A stretch of 64,000 nt of DNA, taken from contig NZ_LT607417.1 of assembly GCF_900095225.1 (NCBI RefSeq), positions 367,124 to 431,123 on the forward strand, written 5' to 3'. The position numbers and the translations under genes are program-made. Below, in pieces: positions 1 through 10,038 of the stretch. The notes under the pieces are model-generated. The model was given only the letters and a program-made list of their open reading frames with translations. It did no database searches and was not told the origin of the DNA. Every line of letters begins with the position of its first letter. Within the stretch, counting starts at the first letter, position 1. Origin of the DNA: Pseudomonas sp. UMAB-08. GTDB lineage: Bacteria; Pseudomonadota; Gammaproteobacteria; Pseudomonadales; Pseudomonadaceae.

Positions 1-395
1 TCGAAGTAATCCTCCCAGCCATGCGCGCTCAGCACCCGATCCAGGCCACGGCGCGATTTGCCCGTAGCCACCGCAAGCTGATACCCCTGAACACGAAACG
101 CCTCGAGCGACTGCACAACACCTGCGAACAACGGCGAAGGCTCGGCCTCCAGCGCGATGTAGCTTTGCGCGTAGTGATCACGAAAAGCCGTCATCAAGGT
201 CGGAGAAATTTCGGGGTACAACGTGCGAATCGCTTCAGGCAAACCCAGACCAATGATGCCTTTGATCGAAAAGTCATCGCGCGCGGCCAGATCACTAAGA
301 TGCGCGGCAGTACGCATGGCTTCGACGATACGACCAATGGAATCGGCCAGCGTGCCGTCCCAATCGAAAATCAGCAATTTATAATCAGGGCGCAC
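1..395 (-). CDS. HAD-IA family hydrolase (phosphoglycolate phosphatase-like), 3' end cut by window edge
   Basis: About 131 N-terminal codons are visible and the gene runs off the left edge. Translation from the GTG at 395 gives [16 protein letters not shown], the DxDGT nucleophile motif I of haloacid dehalogenase-like phosphatases. This subfamily usually hydrolyses small phosphate esters such as phosphoglycolate; the substrate here cannot be read. The GTG lies inside the end of rluC (11-nt overlap), so the two genes are probably co-transcribed and translationally coupled, as in other pseudomonads where this HAD gene follows rluC. The GTG start is inferred from the motif position. Confidence 0.8.
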   Translation of the reverse strand, partial: MRPDYKLLIFDWDGTLADSIGRIVEAMRTAAHLSDLAARDDFSIKGIIGLGLPEAIRTLYPEISPTLMTAFRDHYAQSYIALEAEPSPLFAGVVQSLEAFRVQGYQLAVATGKSRRGLDRVLSAHGWEDYF

Positions 396-1341
396 TCAAA
401 CGCTCCACGGTTTTGGCCCACATGTCATCGACTGGCGCTTGCAGCTTCAGTTCACCACCATCGGGCAGCGGCACGGTCAGCATATAGGCGTGCAAGAACA
501 GGCGTTTGCCGCCCAGATCACGAATTTCACGGCTGAAGTCTTCATCGCCATATTTGGTGTCACCTGCGATGCAATGCCCGGCGTGCAGGGTGTGGACACG
601 AATCTGGTGCGTCCGCCCGGTGACGGGTTTAGCCTCGACCATGGTGGCAAAATCACCAAAGCGACGCAGCACCTTGAAGAGTGTCAGCGCCTCCTTGCCC
701 TCATCGTTGACCTCGACCATGCGCTCGCCGGACCGCAGATTACTCTTGAGCAACGGTGCGTTTACGCGCTTCTGAGCCGTTTCCCAGTGGCCACGGACCA
801 AGGCCATATAACGTTTATCAACACCATCACCGCGCAATGCTTCATGCAGATGACGGAGCATGCTGCGTTTTTTCGCAATCATCAGCAGGCCAGACGTATC
901 CCGATCGAGCCGATGGACCAACTCCAGCTCCTTGGCGTCCGGACGCATCTGACGAAAGGCTTCGATCACCCCGTAATTCAGACCGCTACCGCCATGCACA
1001 GCGATGCCGGCTGGCTTGTTCAGCACGATCAGCGCCTTGTCTTCGTAGACAATGGCCGCCTCCAGGCGCTGCAACAGGCCCTGAGCCACAGGCACGGGTT
1101 CGTCACGCTCAGGCAGGCGCAAAGGCGGGACGCGAATGATGTCGCCACCTTTCAGCTTGTACTCAGGCTTGATCCGACCTTTGTTCACACGCACTTCGCC
1201 TTTGCGCAAAATGCGATAAATCAAGGTCTTGGGAACGCCCTTGAGATAGGTGAATAGAAAGTTATCGATGCGTTGACCGGCAAGTTCCGGCGCAACCTCA
1301 ACCAGCTGGACGCCGGAGGTTGGGGGGGCAATATTCGTCAT
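385..1341 (-). CDS. rluC: 23S rRNA pseudouridine(955/2504/2580) synthase RluC
   Basis: The 318-residue protein has an N-terminal S4 RNA-binding domain (about residues 20-80) and an RsuA/RluA-type pseudouridine synthase domain. The catalytic motif HRLDRDTSG is at 143-151 with the nucleophilic Asp at 146. The family isomerises three uridines of 23S rRNA in the large subunit. The open frame extends upstream to 1545, but those 68 residues are unlike the family and run into the rne promoter region. ATG 1341 gives the normal N-terminus ([10 protein letters not shown]). It is divergent from rne, as is usual in Pseudomonas, and its stop overlaps the HAD gene start. Confidence 0.93.
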   Translation of the reverse strand: MTNIAPPTSGVQLVEVAPELAGQRIDNFLFTYLKGVPKTLIYRILRKGEVRVNKGRIKPEYKLKGGDIIRVPPLRLPERDEPVPVAQGLLQRLEAAIVYEDKALIVLNKPAGIAVHGGSGLNYGVIEAFRQMRPDAKELELVHRLDRDTSGLLMIAKKRSMLRHLHEALRGDGVDKRYMALVRGHWETAQKRVNAPLLKSNLRSGERMVEVNDEGKEALTLFKVLRRFGDFATMVEAKPVTGRTHQIRVHTLHAGHCIAGDTKYGDEDFSREIRDLGGKRLFLHAYMLTVPLPDGGELKLQAPVDDMWAKTVERLSAP

Positions 1342-1369
1342 GCCGCAAATCATAACAATTTTTATGGAT

Positions 1370-1398
1370 TTGAAGCACTTAATGATTACTGTTATAGT
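1370..1398 (+). promoter_or_regulatory. Sigma-70 promoter of rne
   Basis: TTGAAG (1370-1375) and TATAGT (1393-1398) are separated by exactly 17 nt, a near-consensus sigma-70 promoter reading towards rne. It would start transcription near 1405, about 650 nt before the rne start codon. It lies about 30 bp from the rluC start codon, so the divergent promoters must be close or overlapping. Seen in sequence; the start site is inferred. Confidence 0.6.
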
Positions 1399-1404
1399 CG
1401 CGAA

Positions 1405-2052
1405 CGTCGCCAAAAGCGGCCTGGACAGCGGACAAACGGTATAACCACCGGCCCTGACCATCGCAATTACAAGGACGCAAGGCCGTCCGACGGGGCTTTC
1501 GCTGGATAACGGAAGGTCTGGAAACGTAACGAGCGCAGGTGACATGAGGCCTGAAACAAGCCAGATCGCAGAGTTATCACTCGCCTTCGGAGCCCATATT
1601 CACGGCCAGTTCACAAAGTGCAGTCGCTTTCAGACACTCAGAGCGAATGCTTCGGAAATAAAGCCTCAAGCAATGATGCGCGATCTTCCCTATCGAAGAC
1701 CGCGGTAAATGCCAACCCGTTGCGGATTCTGCGCGCGGCAGCACCCGAATTATCAGGGATACGTGCGGGGTGGAGACGCACAACCATCGGACCGTGTAGC
1801 ACTAGGCTTTATTCAAGACGCTTCATATCGTCCGCTGCCGATGGTTGATTCCTCCTCCTGACAAAGCTTTTGCTGACAGGGTGTCTTTTGTCACCACAGC
1901 AAGCAGGAAACGTCGTCGCGACTCCGACCCCTCTGGTCGAAACTCGTTAGACACTGGAGTGGCCAACCACTCCTGACGCGCCCTGACACCGACCGTGAGA
2001 AGTCGTGTGTGCCGAACGCCGTTTCCGGCAGCCCGGAAACCGACGGTACTAC
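1405..2052 (+). promoter_or_regulatory. Long 5' leader of rne (rne-II-type region)
   Basis: No convincing gene lies in this roughly 650-nt stretch; the short frames in it lack family resemblance. It follows a strong promoter and ends at the rne start. RNase E controls its own mRNA through structured 5' leaders, and a pseudomonad-specific structured leader upstream of rne (the rne-II motif) has been described. GC-rich complementary segments are visible (for example around 1435-1500), consistent with folding. Assignment to rne-II rests on position and host type, not on a covariance match. Confidence 0.5.
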
Positions 2053-5000
2053 ATGAAAAGAATGCTGATTAACGCAACCCAACCCGAAGAGTTGCGTGTT
2101 GCACTGGTAGATGGCCAACGCCTCTACGACCTGGACATCGAATCCGGTGCGCGCGAGCAGAAGAAGGCCAACATCTATAAAGGCCGGATTACTCGCATCG
2201 AACCAAGCCTTGAGGCTGCCTTTGTCGATTTTGGCTCTGAGCGCCATGGTTTCCTGCCACTCAAAGAAATCTCCCGCGAATACTTCAAGAAAGCACCTGA
2301 AGGCCGCGTCAACATCAAGGACGTCCTGACCGAAGGCCAGGAAGTCATCGTTCAGGTCGAAAAAGAAGAACGTGGCAACAAGGGCGCAGCCCTGACCACC
2401 TTCATCAGCCTGGCTGGTCGTTACCTGGTGCTGATGCCGAACAACCCGCGTGCCGGTGGCATTTCCCGCCGCATCGAAGGCGAAGAACGCAATGAATTGC
2501 GTGAAGCGCTGAACGGCCTGATCGCTCCGGCCGACATGGGTTTGATCGTGCGCACTGCCGGCCTTGGCCGCAGCAGCGAAGAAATGCAGTGGGACCTCGA
2601 CTACCTGCTGCAACTCTGGACCGCTATCAAAGAAGCGTCGCTTGATCGTTCCGCGCCGTTCCTGATCTATCAGGAAAGCAACGTCATCATCCGCGCCATC
2701 CGCGATTACCTGCGCCAGGACATCGGCGAAGTACTGATCGACAGCGTTGAAGCTCAGGAAGAAGCCCTGACCTTTATCCGCCAGGTGATGCCGCAGTACG
2801 CCAGCAAGATCAAGCTCTACGAAGACAGCGTACCGCTGTTCAACCGTTTCCAGATCGAAAGCCAGATCGAGACCGCTTTCCAGCGCGTCGTCGAATTGCC
2901 TTCCGGTGGCTCCATCGTCATCGATCCGACCGAAGCCCTGGTGTCCATCGACATCAACTCGGCGCGCGCCACTAAAGGCAGCGACATCGAAGAAACCGCA
3001 CTGCAAACCAACCTGGAAGCGGCTGAAGAAATCGCCCGCCAGTTGCGTCTGCGTGATATCGGCGGCCTGATCGTCATCGACTTCATCGACATGACCCCGG
3101 CCAAGAACCAGCGCGCCGTGGAAGAGAAAGTCCGCGAAAGCCTGGAACAAGACCGTGCCCGCGTCCAGGTGGGTCGCATCTCGCGTTTCGGCTTGCTGGA
3201 AATGTCCCGTCAGCGCCTGCGTCCATCGCTGGGCGAAAGCAGCGGCATCGTTTGCCCTCGTTGCAACGGCACCGGCATCATTCGTGATGTTGAATCGCTG
3301 TCGCTGGCAATCCTGCGCCTGATCGAAGAAGAAGCCCTGAAAGATCGCACTGCCGAAGTGCGCGCTCAGGTGCCAATCCCGGTGGCTGCGTTCCTGCTCA
3401 ACGAAAAACGCAACTCGATCACCAAGATCGAACTGCGTACTCGCGCTCGCATCGTCATCCTGCCGAACGATCACCTCGAAACGCCGCACTTCGAAGTGCA
3501 GCGTCTGCGCGATGACAGCCCGGAAGCCCACACCAACCAGTCCAGCTACGAAATCGCTGCGGCTGCCGCTGAAGTGGAAGAAGTGCCGCCAGCCCCGGCT
3601 GCGACCCGCACCCTGGTTCGTCAGGAAGCTGCAGTCAAAACCGCTCCGCCGCGTGCCAACGCGCCGATGCCGGTTGAAGCCGTTGCCGTTGCACCGACAC
3701 CTGCTCCCGTTGCCCACGAACCAAGCCTGTTCAAAGGTCTGGTGAAGTCGCTGGTCAGCCTGTTCGCCTCCAAGGAAGAGCCAGCAGCACCGGTCGTGGT
3801 CGAAAAACCAGCCGCTGCTGAACGCCCTGCTCGCACCGAAGAGCGCCGCAACGGTCGTCAGCAGAGCCGTAGCCGTACTGGCCGCCGCGATGAAGAACGC
3901 AAACCACGCGAAGAGCGCGCTCCTCGTGAGGCCCGTGAAGAACGTGCACCGCGTGAAGAGCGTGCCCCTCGTGAAGAACGTGCGCCACGTGAAGTTCGTG
4001 AAGTGCGCGAAGAAACTGCAGCCCCTCGCGAAGAGCGCGCACCTCGCCCGCCTCGTGAAGAACGCGCCCCACGTGCTCCACGCGAAGATCGCAAGCCACG
4101 CGAAGAGCGTCCGGTCCGCGAACTGCGCGAACCTCTGGATGCTGTTGCTCCAGCTGAAGCCCGTAGCGAAGAACGTCCTGAGCGCGCACCGCGTGAAGAA
4201 CGCCAACCGCGTGCACCGCGTGAAGAGCGTCAGCCACGTGCCGAACAGGCCGTAGCCGTTAGCGAAGAAGAAGTGCTGCCTAACGAAGAGCTGCTGCAGG
4301 ATGACAACCAGGATGACGCCGAAGGCGATCGCCCTCGTCGTCGTTCACGTGGTCAGCGTCGTCGCAGCAACCGTCGCGAGCGTCAACGTGATGCCAACGG
4401 CAATGTGATCGAAGGTTCGGAAGGTTCGGAAGGTTCGGAAGGCGCTGAAGAAAGCACCAGCGAAGAAACCACTTCTGATCTGGCTGCCGGTCTGGCAGTC
4501 ACTGCCGCCGTTGCCAGCAGCGTGATCAGTGCACCGGCCGAAGCCGATGCACACCGTCAGGCTGAACGCGCCACTGCCGCTGTAGAAACAACCGAAGCGC
4601 CAGCCGTCGAGACCCCAGTGGTTGAAGCGCAGGCCGTAGACGTTGCACCCACTGCAGCAGAAGCCGCTCCGGACGTTGAAGTCCAGGCTGTAGTACCCCG
4701 CGAAGAACTCGCAGCACCGGTTGAACAACCAGCAGCCGCTCAGGCTGAGCTGTTCAGCGCACCGGTCGTCGAGCAGGCAGCGTCGTACCACAAAGCACCT
4801 GCGGCGCCTGTTCAGGAAGAGGTTCAGGCAACTGAGTCGCCAGAACTGCCGACCGAAGCACCTGCTGCACCGGTCGTCGCTGAACCTGTCATCGTCGAAC
4901 AGCCTGCACCCGTGACGCCTGCTCCGGAAATCAAAGCCGAACCAGCACCTGAAGCAGTGGTTGAAGCCATCGTTGAAGAAGCCCCGGCTCTTCCAGTCAG

Positions 5001-5277
5001 CAGCACTGGCCGCGCGCCGAACGATCCTCGCGAAGTGCGTCGTCGCAAGCGTGAAGCCGAGCGTCTGCTGAAAGAAGCTGAAGAAGCCGCTGCCAACGCT
5101 CCACAGGTTGTCGCTGTAGAAGCTGCTCCAGTCGTTGCTGAAGTCGAATCGACCCAGCACGTTGAAAGCACCGAACAAGCGCCGGTCATCGATGAGAACC
5201 TGCGTTCGATTGAAGAAGTTGTAAAGCTGCACCCTGAAGCACTGGAAGAAAGCAAAGAGCCTAAACCGCTCGCTTAA
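2053..5277 (+). CDS. rne: Ribonuclease E
   Basis: A 1074-residue endoribonuclease and degradosome scaffold. The start is ATG 2053 ([10 protein letters not shown], the conserved N-terminus); the frame opens at 2005. The N-half has the S1 domain (about 35-120), the DNase I-like catalytic region with [10 protein letters not shown] and DFIDM carrying the two Mg-binding Asp, and the zinc-link CPRCNGTG near 404-411. The C-half is low-complexity: an amphipathic membrane-targeting helix at about 557-571 ([15 protein letters not shown]), many Arg/Glu-rich REER-type repeats (about 612-735), an Arg-rich block, a Gly-Ser-Glu microrepeat, an Ala/Pro/Val/Glu-rich linker and an NDPR motif at 990-993. It is followed by a strong terminator. 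Confidence 0.97.
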   Translation: MKRMLINATQPEELRVALVDGQRLYDLDIESGAREQKKANIYKGRITRIEPSLEAAFVDFGSERHGFLPLKEISREYFKKAPEGRVNIKDVLTEGQEVIVQVEKEERGNKGAALTTFISLAGRYLVLMPNNPRAGGISRRIEGEERNELREALNGLIAPADMGLIVRTAGLGRSSEEMQWDLDYLLQLWTAIKEASLDRSAPFLIYQESNVIIRAIRDYLRQDIGEVLIDSVEAQEEALTFIRQVMPQYASKIKLYEDSVPLFNRFQIESQIETAFQRVVELPSGGSIVIDPTEALVSIDINSARATKGSDIEETALQTNLEAAEEIARQLRLRDIGGLIVIDFIDMTPAKNQRAVEEKVRESLEQDRARVQVGRISRFGLLEMSRQRLRPSLGESSGIVCPRCNGTGIIRDVESLSLAILRLIEEEALKDRTAEVRAQVPIPVAAFLLNEKRNSITKIELRTRARIVILPNDHLETPHFEVQRLRDDSPEAHTNQSSYEIAAAAAEVEEVPPAPAATRTLVRQEAAVKTAPPRANAPMPVEAVAVAPTPAPVAHEPSLFKGLVKSLVSLFASKEEPAAPVVVEKPAAAERPARTEERRNGRQQSRSRTGRRDEERKPREERAPREAREERAPREERAPREERAPREVREVREETAAPREERAPRPPREERAPRAPREDRKPREERPVRELREPLDAVAPAEARSEERPERAPREERQPRAPREERQPRAEQAVAVSEEEVLPNEELLQDDNQDDAEGDRPRRRSRGQRRRSNRRERQRDANGNVIEGSEGSEGSEGAEESTSEETTSDLAAGLAVTAAVASSVISAPAEADAHRQAERATAAVETTEAPAVETPVVEAQAVDVAPTAAEAAPDVEVQAVVPREELAAPVEQPAAAQAELFSAPVVEQAASYHKAPAAPVQEEVQATESPELPTEAPAAPVVAEPVIVEQPAPVTPAPEIKAEPAPEAVVEAIVEEAPALPVSSTGRAPNDPREVRRRKREAERLLKEAEEAAANAPQVVAVEAAPVVAEVESTQHVESTEQAPVIDENLRSIEEVVKLHPEALEESKEPKPLA

Positions 5278-5287
5278 TCCCGGCTGA

Positions 5288-5330
5288 TGAAAAAGCCCCC
5301 ACCTGCGCGAGCAGATGGGGGCTTTTTCAT
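5288..5330. terminator. Bidirectional rho-independent terminator between rne and mobA-like gene
   Basis: Inverted repeat AAAAAGCCCCCA / TGGGGGCTTTTT with an imperfectly paired CCTGCGCGAGCAGA-type inner stem. It has A and T tracts on opposite sides, so it can stop rne on the plus strand and the molybdenum operon on the minus strand. Confidence 0.88.
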
Positions 5331-5389
5331 GCCTGCGAAACGGGTTTATCCATCGGACACGAAGGCGCTAAACCCGACACTTCAGCCAA

Positions 5390-5998
5390 TCAAGGCGTGA
5401 ACGCCAACGATGCAGGCGTATCAACGTCCCACAGCACGCCGGGGTCGTCGACCGGCACTTCCCGAACCCGCCCAGGCTGAAACAAGCGTTTTGCGCCCCG
5501 CTCGCCCGCCAATGCCATCAACGGCAGGCAAAACTGACGGCCGAATGCTACGGGATGACCGTATTCTCCGGCGCTAACCGGCACACTGATGGATCCGTCT
5601 TCCAGCGACCCCACCACCCGAACCAGGGTATCGGCCAAGATAAATGGCATATCCCCCAACACAACCAGCCAACCCCGATGGTCGGGCTGAGCGGTTACCG
5701 CCGCAGCGATGCTGTCGCCCATACCGCCTGACGCCAGCAACTCCACCTGGCAGCCATAACGCAGTCCCAGTTCAATGACCTCAAGACGCTCGGGACGGGT
5801 CAGTAGCACACAGTTATCCACAGCCCCTTTATCCACAGCCTCTTGCAGGCTCAGCAACACCTGCTCAAGCACCGGGCGCACAACGCCGTCGCGCCCGACA
5901 CACGGCGCCAGCAACTTATCCTGATCCGCGCCGGCAACGGCCCGGTAGCGACTGCCCTGCCCTGCGGCAAGTACCACCGCGCAGAGGGTTGTGCTCAA
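5390..5998 (-). CDS. MobA/MocA-like nucleotidyltransferase (molybdenum cofactor nucleotide transferase)
   Basis: A 202-residue protein of the NTP-transferase-3 (MobA/MocA) family. The N-terminal VVLAAGQGSR is the nucleotide-binding loop, and VLGDMPF carries the metal-binding Asp. Such proteins attach CMP or GMP to molybdopterin; those encoded beside XdhC and xanthine-dehydrogenase-type enzymes usually make the cytosine dinucleotide cofactor, which I infer here. Its ATG overlaps the xdhC-like stop by 4 nt (ATGA), so it is the last gene of the operon. A PucB-type role is an alternative name for the same activity class. Confidence 0.82.
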   Translation of the reverse strand: MSTTLCAVVLAAGQGSRYRAVAGADQDKLLAPCVGRDGVVRPVLEQVLLSLQEAVDKGAVDNCVLLTRPERLEVIELGLRYGCQVELLASGGMGDSIAAAVTAQPDHRGWLVVLGDMPFILADTLVRVVGSLEDGSISVPVSAGEYGHPVAFGRQFCLPLMALAGERGAKRLFQPGRVREVPVDDPGVLWDVDTPASLAFTP

Positions 5999-6981
5999 TG
6001 TGCAGTCTCTGCGCTGAGCGGTCTTTTCTGCTTCAAGGGAATGCCGTTTTTAAGGGCCACGATCTCTGCCATCAACGACAGCGCGATTTCTGCGGGGGTA
6101 TGGCTGCCAATGTGCAGACCGATAGGCCCATGCAAACGTCCGATAACTTCAGCATCCATGCCCAGTTGAGCAAGGTTTTCCCGGCGCTTCTGGCTGGTGG
6201 CCCTCGACCCAAGCGCGCCCACGTAGAACGCGTTGGAACTCAATGCCGTGAGCAGGGCCATATCATCCAGGCGCGGGTCATGGGTCAGGGCAACGATGGC
6301 GGTGCGTTCATCGGGCTCGATGGTCAACACGGCATCGTCCGGCATGCCGGGCACGAAGCGCGCCTGCTGATCTTCCCAACCGTAGGCAAATTCCTTGCGC
6401 GGATCACAGATCAGCACGTCGAAATCCAGCAGATGGGCGATCTCGGCGACATACCGTGACAATTGCCCCGCGCCAATCAACATCAAACGCCAGCGCGGCC
6501 CATAGATTGTGCGCAGGGTCTGCCCATCGAACGTCACCCCCTCTTCACGATTGGCCGGGTGCAGGCTGACAGCGCCAGACTGCAGATTCAGCTCGCGAGC
6601 GACGATCTGATGATCCTCGCAGCGCTGCAACACCTCGACAACCCACTGCACATCGCCGACCCACTCTTCGGTCAAACGCAGCGTGCCACCGCACGGCAGA
6701 CCAAATCGGGCGGCCTCATCACGGGTCACGCCATAGGTCACCAGTTGCACGCCATCGCTGGCGTGAACACGCCCTTCCTGCAAGCGCGCAATCAGGTCGT
6801 CCTCGATGCAGCCACCGGATACGGAGCCGATGACCATACCGTCGTCGCGCAAGGCCAGCATCGCGCCGGGCGGCCGAGGCGCGCTGCCCCAGGTCTGCAC
6901 CACGCTGTACAACAGCACGCGGTGTCCCGCGCGGCGCCATTCGAGCACGCTGCGCAGGACATTGAGGTCAACGCTGTCCAT
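5995..6981 (-). CDS. XdhC/CoxI family protein (molybdenum cofactor sulfuration and insertion)
   Basis: 328 residues from ATG 6981; the longer frame to 7077 overlaps the upstream gene and lacks family similarity. The N-terminal XdhC/CoxI segment contains RPPGAMLAL and GSVSGGCIEDD. The C-terminal Rossmann-like XdhC domain begins near MLIGAGQLSRYVAEIA. The family binds molybdenum cofactor, protects it and delivers the sulfurated form to apo-enzymes of the xanthine oxidase family. The ATG shares one nucleotide with the stop of the Mo subunit gene (TGATG), showing tight coupling to its presumed client. Confidence 0.88.
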   Translation of the reverse strand: MDSVDLNVLRSVLEWRRAGHRVLLYSVVQTWGSAPRPPGAMLALRDDGMVIGSVSGGCIEDDLIARLQEGRVHASDGVQLVTYGVTRDEAARFGLPCGGTLRLTEEWVGDVQWVVEVLQRCEDHQIVARELNLQSGAVSLHPANREEGVTFDGQTLRTIYGPRWRLMLIGAGQLSRYVAEIAHLLDFDVLICDPRKEFAYGWEDQQARFVPGMPDDAVLTIEPDERTAIVALTHDPRLDDMALLTALSSNAFYVGALGSRATSQKRRENLAQLGMDAEVIGRLHGPIGLHIGSHTPAEIALSLMAEIVALKNGIPLKQKRPLSAETAH

Positions 6982-9302
6982 CAGACCTTGGCCTGTTTCG
7001 CCTGCCAGCCGTTGAGCTGATAGCGAACCGGCAGGCTGCGGATCCGTTGGCCCGTGGCGGCGAAGATCGCGTTGCACAAGGCCGGCGCAATCGGCGGCAC
7101 ACCTGGCTCGCCAACACCGCCCAACGGCACGTCACCGGCAGGGGTCACCAGGTGCACGGCGACGTGCTTGGGCGCCAGCGACATGCGCGCAACTTCGTAC
7201 ATATGGAAGTTGTCCTGTTGAACCTTGCCGTCCTTGAAGCTGATCTCGCCCAGCACCGCGTTGCCCAGGCCCATCACGCAAGCACCTTCGAACTGCGAAC
7301 GAATCCGCTCCGGGTTGATCTGCGGCCCGCAATCCACGGCGATATCGGCTTTGTGCACAATCAAGGTCCCGTCATCCTTGACCTCGACTTCAATCACCGC
7401 CGCCACATAGGTGACGAAGCTGTAATGCGCTGCCAGGCCCAGACCACGACCCTTGGGCAATTTACGCCCCCAATCGGCTTCCTTGGCGGCCCGCTCGATC
7501 ACTGCACGCAAACGCGCGGTATCAATCGGGTAACGCTCCGGCGATTCACCGTAATTCCACTCTTCGCTGAGGGTGCGTGGATCAATCTGCCGATCCGGAC
7601 CCAGGAGTTTGAGCTGATATTTCAGCGGATCCTGATTCGCTTTGGCCGCCAGTTCATCGATAAAGCTCTGTACCGCAAACCCGTGGGGAATGTTCGATAC
7701 CGAGCGGTACCAGCCCACACGGGTATGCGCAACGGCTTCGGGGTTTTCCAGGCGGACATTGGGGATTGCGTACGGCATGTTGGTGAAGCCCATGCCCAGT
7801 TCGAACGCACCCTCGTTCTTGACCCCCGGTGCGAACAGCGCGGTGATACTCGGCGCTACGGTGCGGTGCAACCAGCCAGACGGCATGCCGTCCTCATTGA
7901 GGCTGGCCTTGAGGTATTCCGCCGACACCGTGTGGAAGTAAGAGTTATGCACATCGTCTTCACGCGTCCATTGGACCCGCACCGCTTTACCAGGCATGGC
8001 TTTGGCAAGGATCGCCGCTTCGATCACGAAGTCCGGTTTGGATTTGCGCCCGAAACCGCCGCCCAGCAAGGTGACATTGACCGTGACCTTGTCGAAGTGG
8101 ATGCCCAGACGGTCCGCGATCCGCGTGCGGGTCACTTGCGGCGCCTGGCTCGGCGCCCAGGCTTCGCAGACGCCATCCTGGAAACGGGCGATGGCAACCA
8201 TCGGCTCCATCGGCGATTGCGCCAGATGCGGCAAGTAATACGACGCGTCGAGCGTGCTGTGAGCCTTGCTCAGGGCGGCGTCGATATCACCGGTGCTGCG
8301 GACCACTTTGCCTGGCTTCTGCGCGGCGGCTTCAATTTCCTTGCGGTAAGCAACCGAGTCGTAACTGGCGTTGACGCCATCGTCCCACTCTATTTTCAGC
8401 GCATCACGGCCTTTGATCGCGGCCCAGGTGTTGCTGGCGATCACCGCCACACCGCCCAGCGGCTGGAACTCGGAAGGCAGCGGGCTGCTCTCGATTTCCA
8501 TGACTTTGATCACGCCGGGTACTTTCAGGGCAGCGCTGGAATCAACGGATTTAACCTTGCCGCCATACACCCGTGGCCGCGCAATGGTGGCGTAGAGCAT
8601 GCCGTCGAAATGCACGTCAGCGCCATAAATCGCCCGGCCATTGACGATGTCATCACCATCGAGGGCGCGCGTTGCTTCCTTGCCGATGTAACGGAACTCG
8701 GAAGGCTGCTTGAGGCGCAGGCTGTCACGGGCAGGCACGGCCAACGCACCGGCAGCCGTGGCCAGCTCGCCATAACCCAACTCACGGCCCGTGGGCTTGT
8801 GGATAACTTTATGCAGCTGCGCGTGGCATTCGGCCAACGGCACTTTCCACTGATTGGCAGCGGCTTGTTCGAGCATGGTCCGTGCAGCAGCACCGCAGCG
8901 GCGCATCGGCTCATACCAGTGGCGCATGCTGCGCGAACCGTCGGTGTCCTGGTTGCCGAAGCGTACCTCGTCACCGGGTGCCTGCTTGACCTTGACCCGC
9001 GCCCAATCGGCTTCCAGTTCGTCCGCGACCACCATGCTCAGGCTGCTGCGAATGCCCTGGCCCATTTCGGAACGGTTGCACGTCACAGTTACGGTGCCGT
9101 CTGCATCGATGCTGACGTAGACCTTGGGGTCGTCGACCGAACCGTGCGGCATGCCGTCGGCGCCGAACTTCTTCTCATCGGCAAAGGCATCCTGCCAACC
9201 CCAACTGGCAGCCAGTACCAGCGCGCTGGTTGCGCCGACACCTTTAAGGAAGCCGCGACGGCTCAAATTATTCAGGGCGAAATCGTTCAGGGACTGGCTC
9301 AT
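6981..9302 (-). CDS. Xanthine-oxidase-family molybdopterin subunit (isoquinoline 1-oxidoreductase/aldehyde dehydrogenase large subunit type)
   Basis: A 773-residue Mo-binding catalytic subunit. The N-terminus has a Tat signal, SRRGFLKG at about 14-21 followed by a hydrophobic stretch ending AFA, so the enzyme is predicted to be exported folded to the periplasm. Domain order and motifs ([34 protein letters not shown] with the catalytic Glu) match the IorB-like single-chain Mo subunit. It hydroxylates N-heterocycles or oxidises aldehydes; the substrate cannot be told from sequence. It overlaps the 2Fe-2S subunit gene by 4 nt. No cytochrome c gene is adjacent, so the electron acceptor is unknown. 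Confidence 0.9.
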   Translation of the reverse strand: MSQSLNDFALNNLSRRGFLKGVGATSALVLAASWGWQDAFADEKKFGADGMPHGSVDDPKVYVSIDADGTVTVTCNRSEMGQGIRSSLSMVVADELEADWARVKVKQAPGDEVRFGNQDTDGSRSMRHWYEPMRRCGAAARTMLEQAAANQWKVPLAECHAQLHKVIHKPTGRELGYGELATAAGALAVPARDSLRLKQPSEFRYIGKEATRALDGDDIVNGRAIYGADVHFDGMLYATIARPRVYGGKVKSVDSSAALKVPGVIKVMEIESSPLPSEFQPLGGVAVIASNTWAAIKGRDALKIEWDDGVNASYDSVAYRKEIEAAAQKPGKVVRSTGDIDAALSKAHSTLDASYYLPHLAQSPMEPMVAIARFQDGVCEAWAPSQAPQVTRTRIADRLGIHFDKVTVNVTLLGGGFGRKSKPDFVIEAAILAKAMPGKAVRVQWTREDDVHNSYFHTVSAEYLKASLNEDGMPSGWLHRTVAPSITALFAPGVKNEGAFELGMGFTNMPYAIPNVRLENPEAVAHTRVGWYRSVSNIPHGFAVQSFIDELAAKANQDPLKYQLKLLGPDRQIDPRTLSEEWNYGESPERYPIDTARLRAVIERAAKEADWGRKLPKGRGLGLAAHYSFVTYVAAVIEVEVKDDGTLIVHKADIAVDCGPQINPERIRSQFEGACVMGLGNAVLGEISFKDGKVQQDNFHMYEVARMSLAPKHVAVHLVTPAGDVPLGGVGEPGVPPIAPALCNAIFAATGQRIRSLPVRYQLNGWQAKQAKV

Positions 9303-9769
9303 GCCTTGGCCTCCTTCAGGTGAGTCGCGGCCTGATGGATCGCGGTTTTGATCCGGTTATAGGTACCGCAACGGCAGATATTGCCAGCCATATAGTCTTC
9401 AATCTGAGCATCGCTGGGTGCCGGATTGCTCTTGAGCAAGGCGGTCGCGGACATGATTTGCCCACCCTGACAGAAACCGCACTGGGCCACGCCGTTGTCG
9501 AGCCAGGCTTGCTGCACCACTTGACCGACCGGATCGCTGTGCAGGTTATCGATGGTAGTGACCGGTTGACCGACCACGCTGCCGATCGGGGTGACACATG
9601 AGCGCGCGGGCTCACCGTTGATGTGGATGGTGCAGGCACCACACACGCCCATGCCACAGCCGAATTTGGTCCCGGTGTAACCCGCGATGTCCCGGATAGC
9701 CCACAGCAGCGGCATATCGTCAGTCGCATCCAATTGGTGATCTTTGCCATTGAGATTCAGGGTAATCAT
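9299..9769 (-). CDS. (2Fe-2S)-binding subunit of molybdenum hydroxylase (IorA-like)
   Basis: A 156-residue electron-transfer subunit. The plant-ferredoxin-like cluster has Cys 38, 43, 46 and 58 (FGCGMGVCGACTIHI), and the second cluster has Cys 97, 100, 132 and 134 (CGFCQGG, CRCGTYNRI). These are the two [2Fe-2S] sites of the xanthine oxidase family. No signal peptide is present, so it probably travels through Tat bound to the large subunit. It is the first gene of a four-gene operon whose members overlap by 1-4 nt. The upstream gap of about 270 bp contains a perfect inverted repeat. Confidence 0.93.
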   Translation of the reverse strand: MITLNLNGKDHQLDATDDMPLLWAIRDIAGYTGTKFGCGMGVCGACTIHINGEPARSCVTPIGSVVGQPVTTIDNLHSDPVGQVVQQAWLDNGVAQCGFCQGGQIMSATALLKSNPAPSDAQIEDYMAGNICRCGTYNRIKTAIHQAATHLKEAKA

Positions 9770-9861
9770 GGAGCACGCCGCCTATTTATCAGGGGTTCGA
9801 GACGAGCGATCTTTCTCTGGATTCAGCTCTTTGGCTGAGGCAGATCGGCTCAGGCTAATAC

Positions 9862-9882
9862 AGGACCGTGTCGCACGGTCCT
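9862..9882. promoter_or_regulatory. Perfect 9-bp inverted repeat upstream of the molybdenum hydroxylase operon
   Basis: AGGACCGTG-TCG-CACGGTCCT lies 93-113 bp upstream of the first gene of the operon and 157 bp past the murB stop. It could be an operator or an RNA hairpin; there is no T-tract that would make it a terminator. I see no clear sigma-70 promoter here. Confidence 0.4.
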
Positions 9883-10038
9883 CGGTTCGGATGCATCAAC
9901 AAGTCGCTCGCTTTACACGTATCGATAGCAAGCTAACTAAAAGCGTTTAAGCGAACGAGTCCGCCTCAGGGATTCTGATGGTTCTAATGAAACAGGAACA
10001 AAGTGAGGGTAGAGAATAGCCCTAAACGCAGCCGAACC

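Noticed and set aside
1891..4206. 771-codon open frame antisense to rne
   Set aside because: It mirrors the codon bias of rne (Phe/Arg/Ala-rich translation), has no known domain, and lies opposite a certain gene.
4345..5232. 295-codon open frame antisense to the rne C-terminal half
   Set aside because: Repetitive Phe/Arg/Cys-rich translation, shadow of the GAA/GCA-rich linker.
7047..9323. 758-codon open frame opposite the Mo subunit gene
   Set aside because: Typical GC-rich antisense shadow; no start context or recognisable motif.
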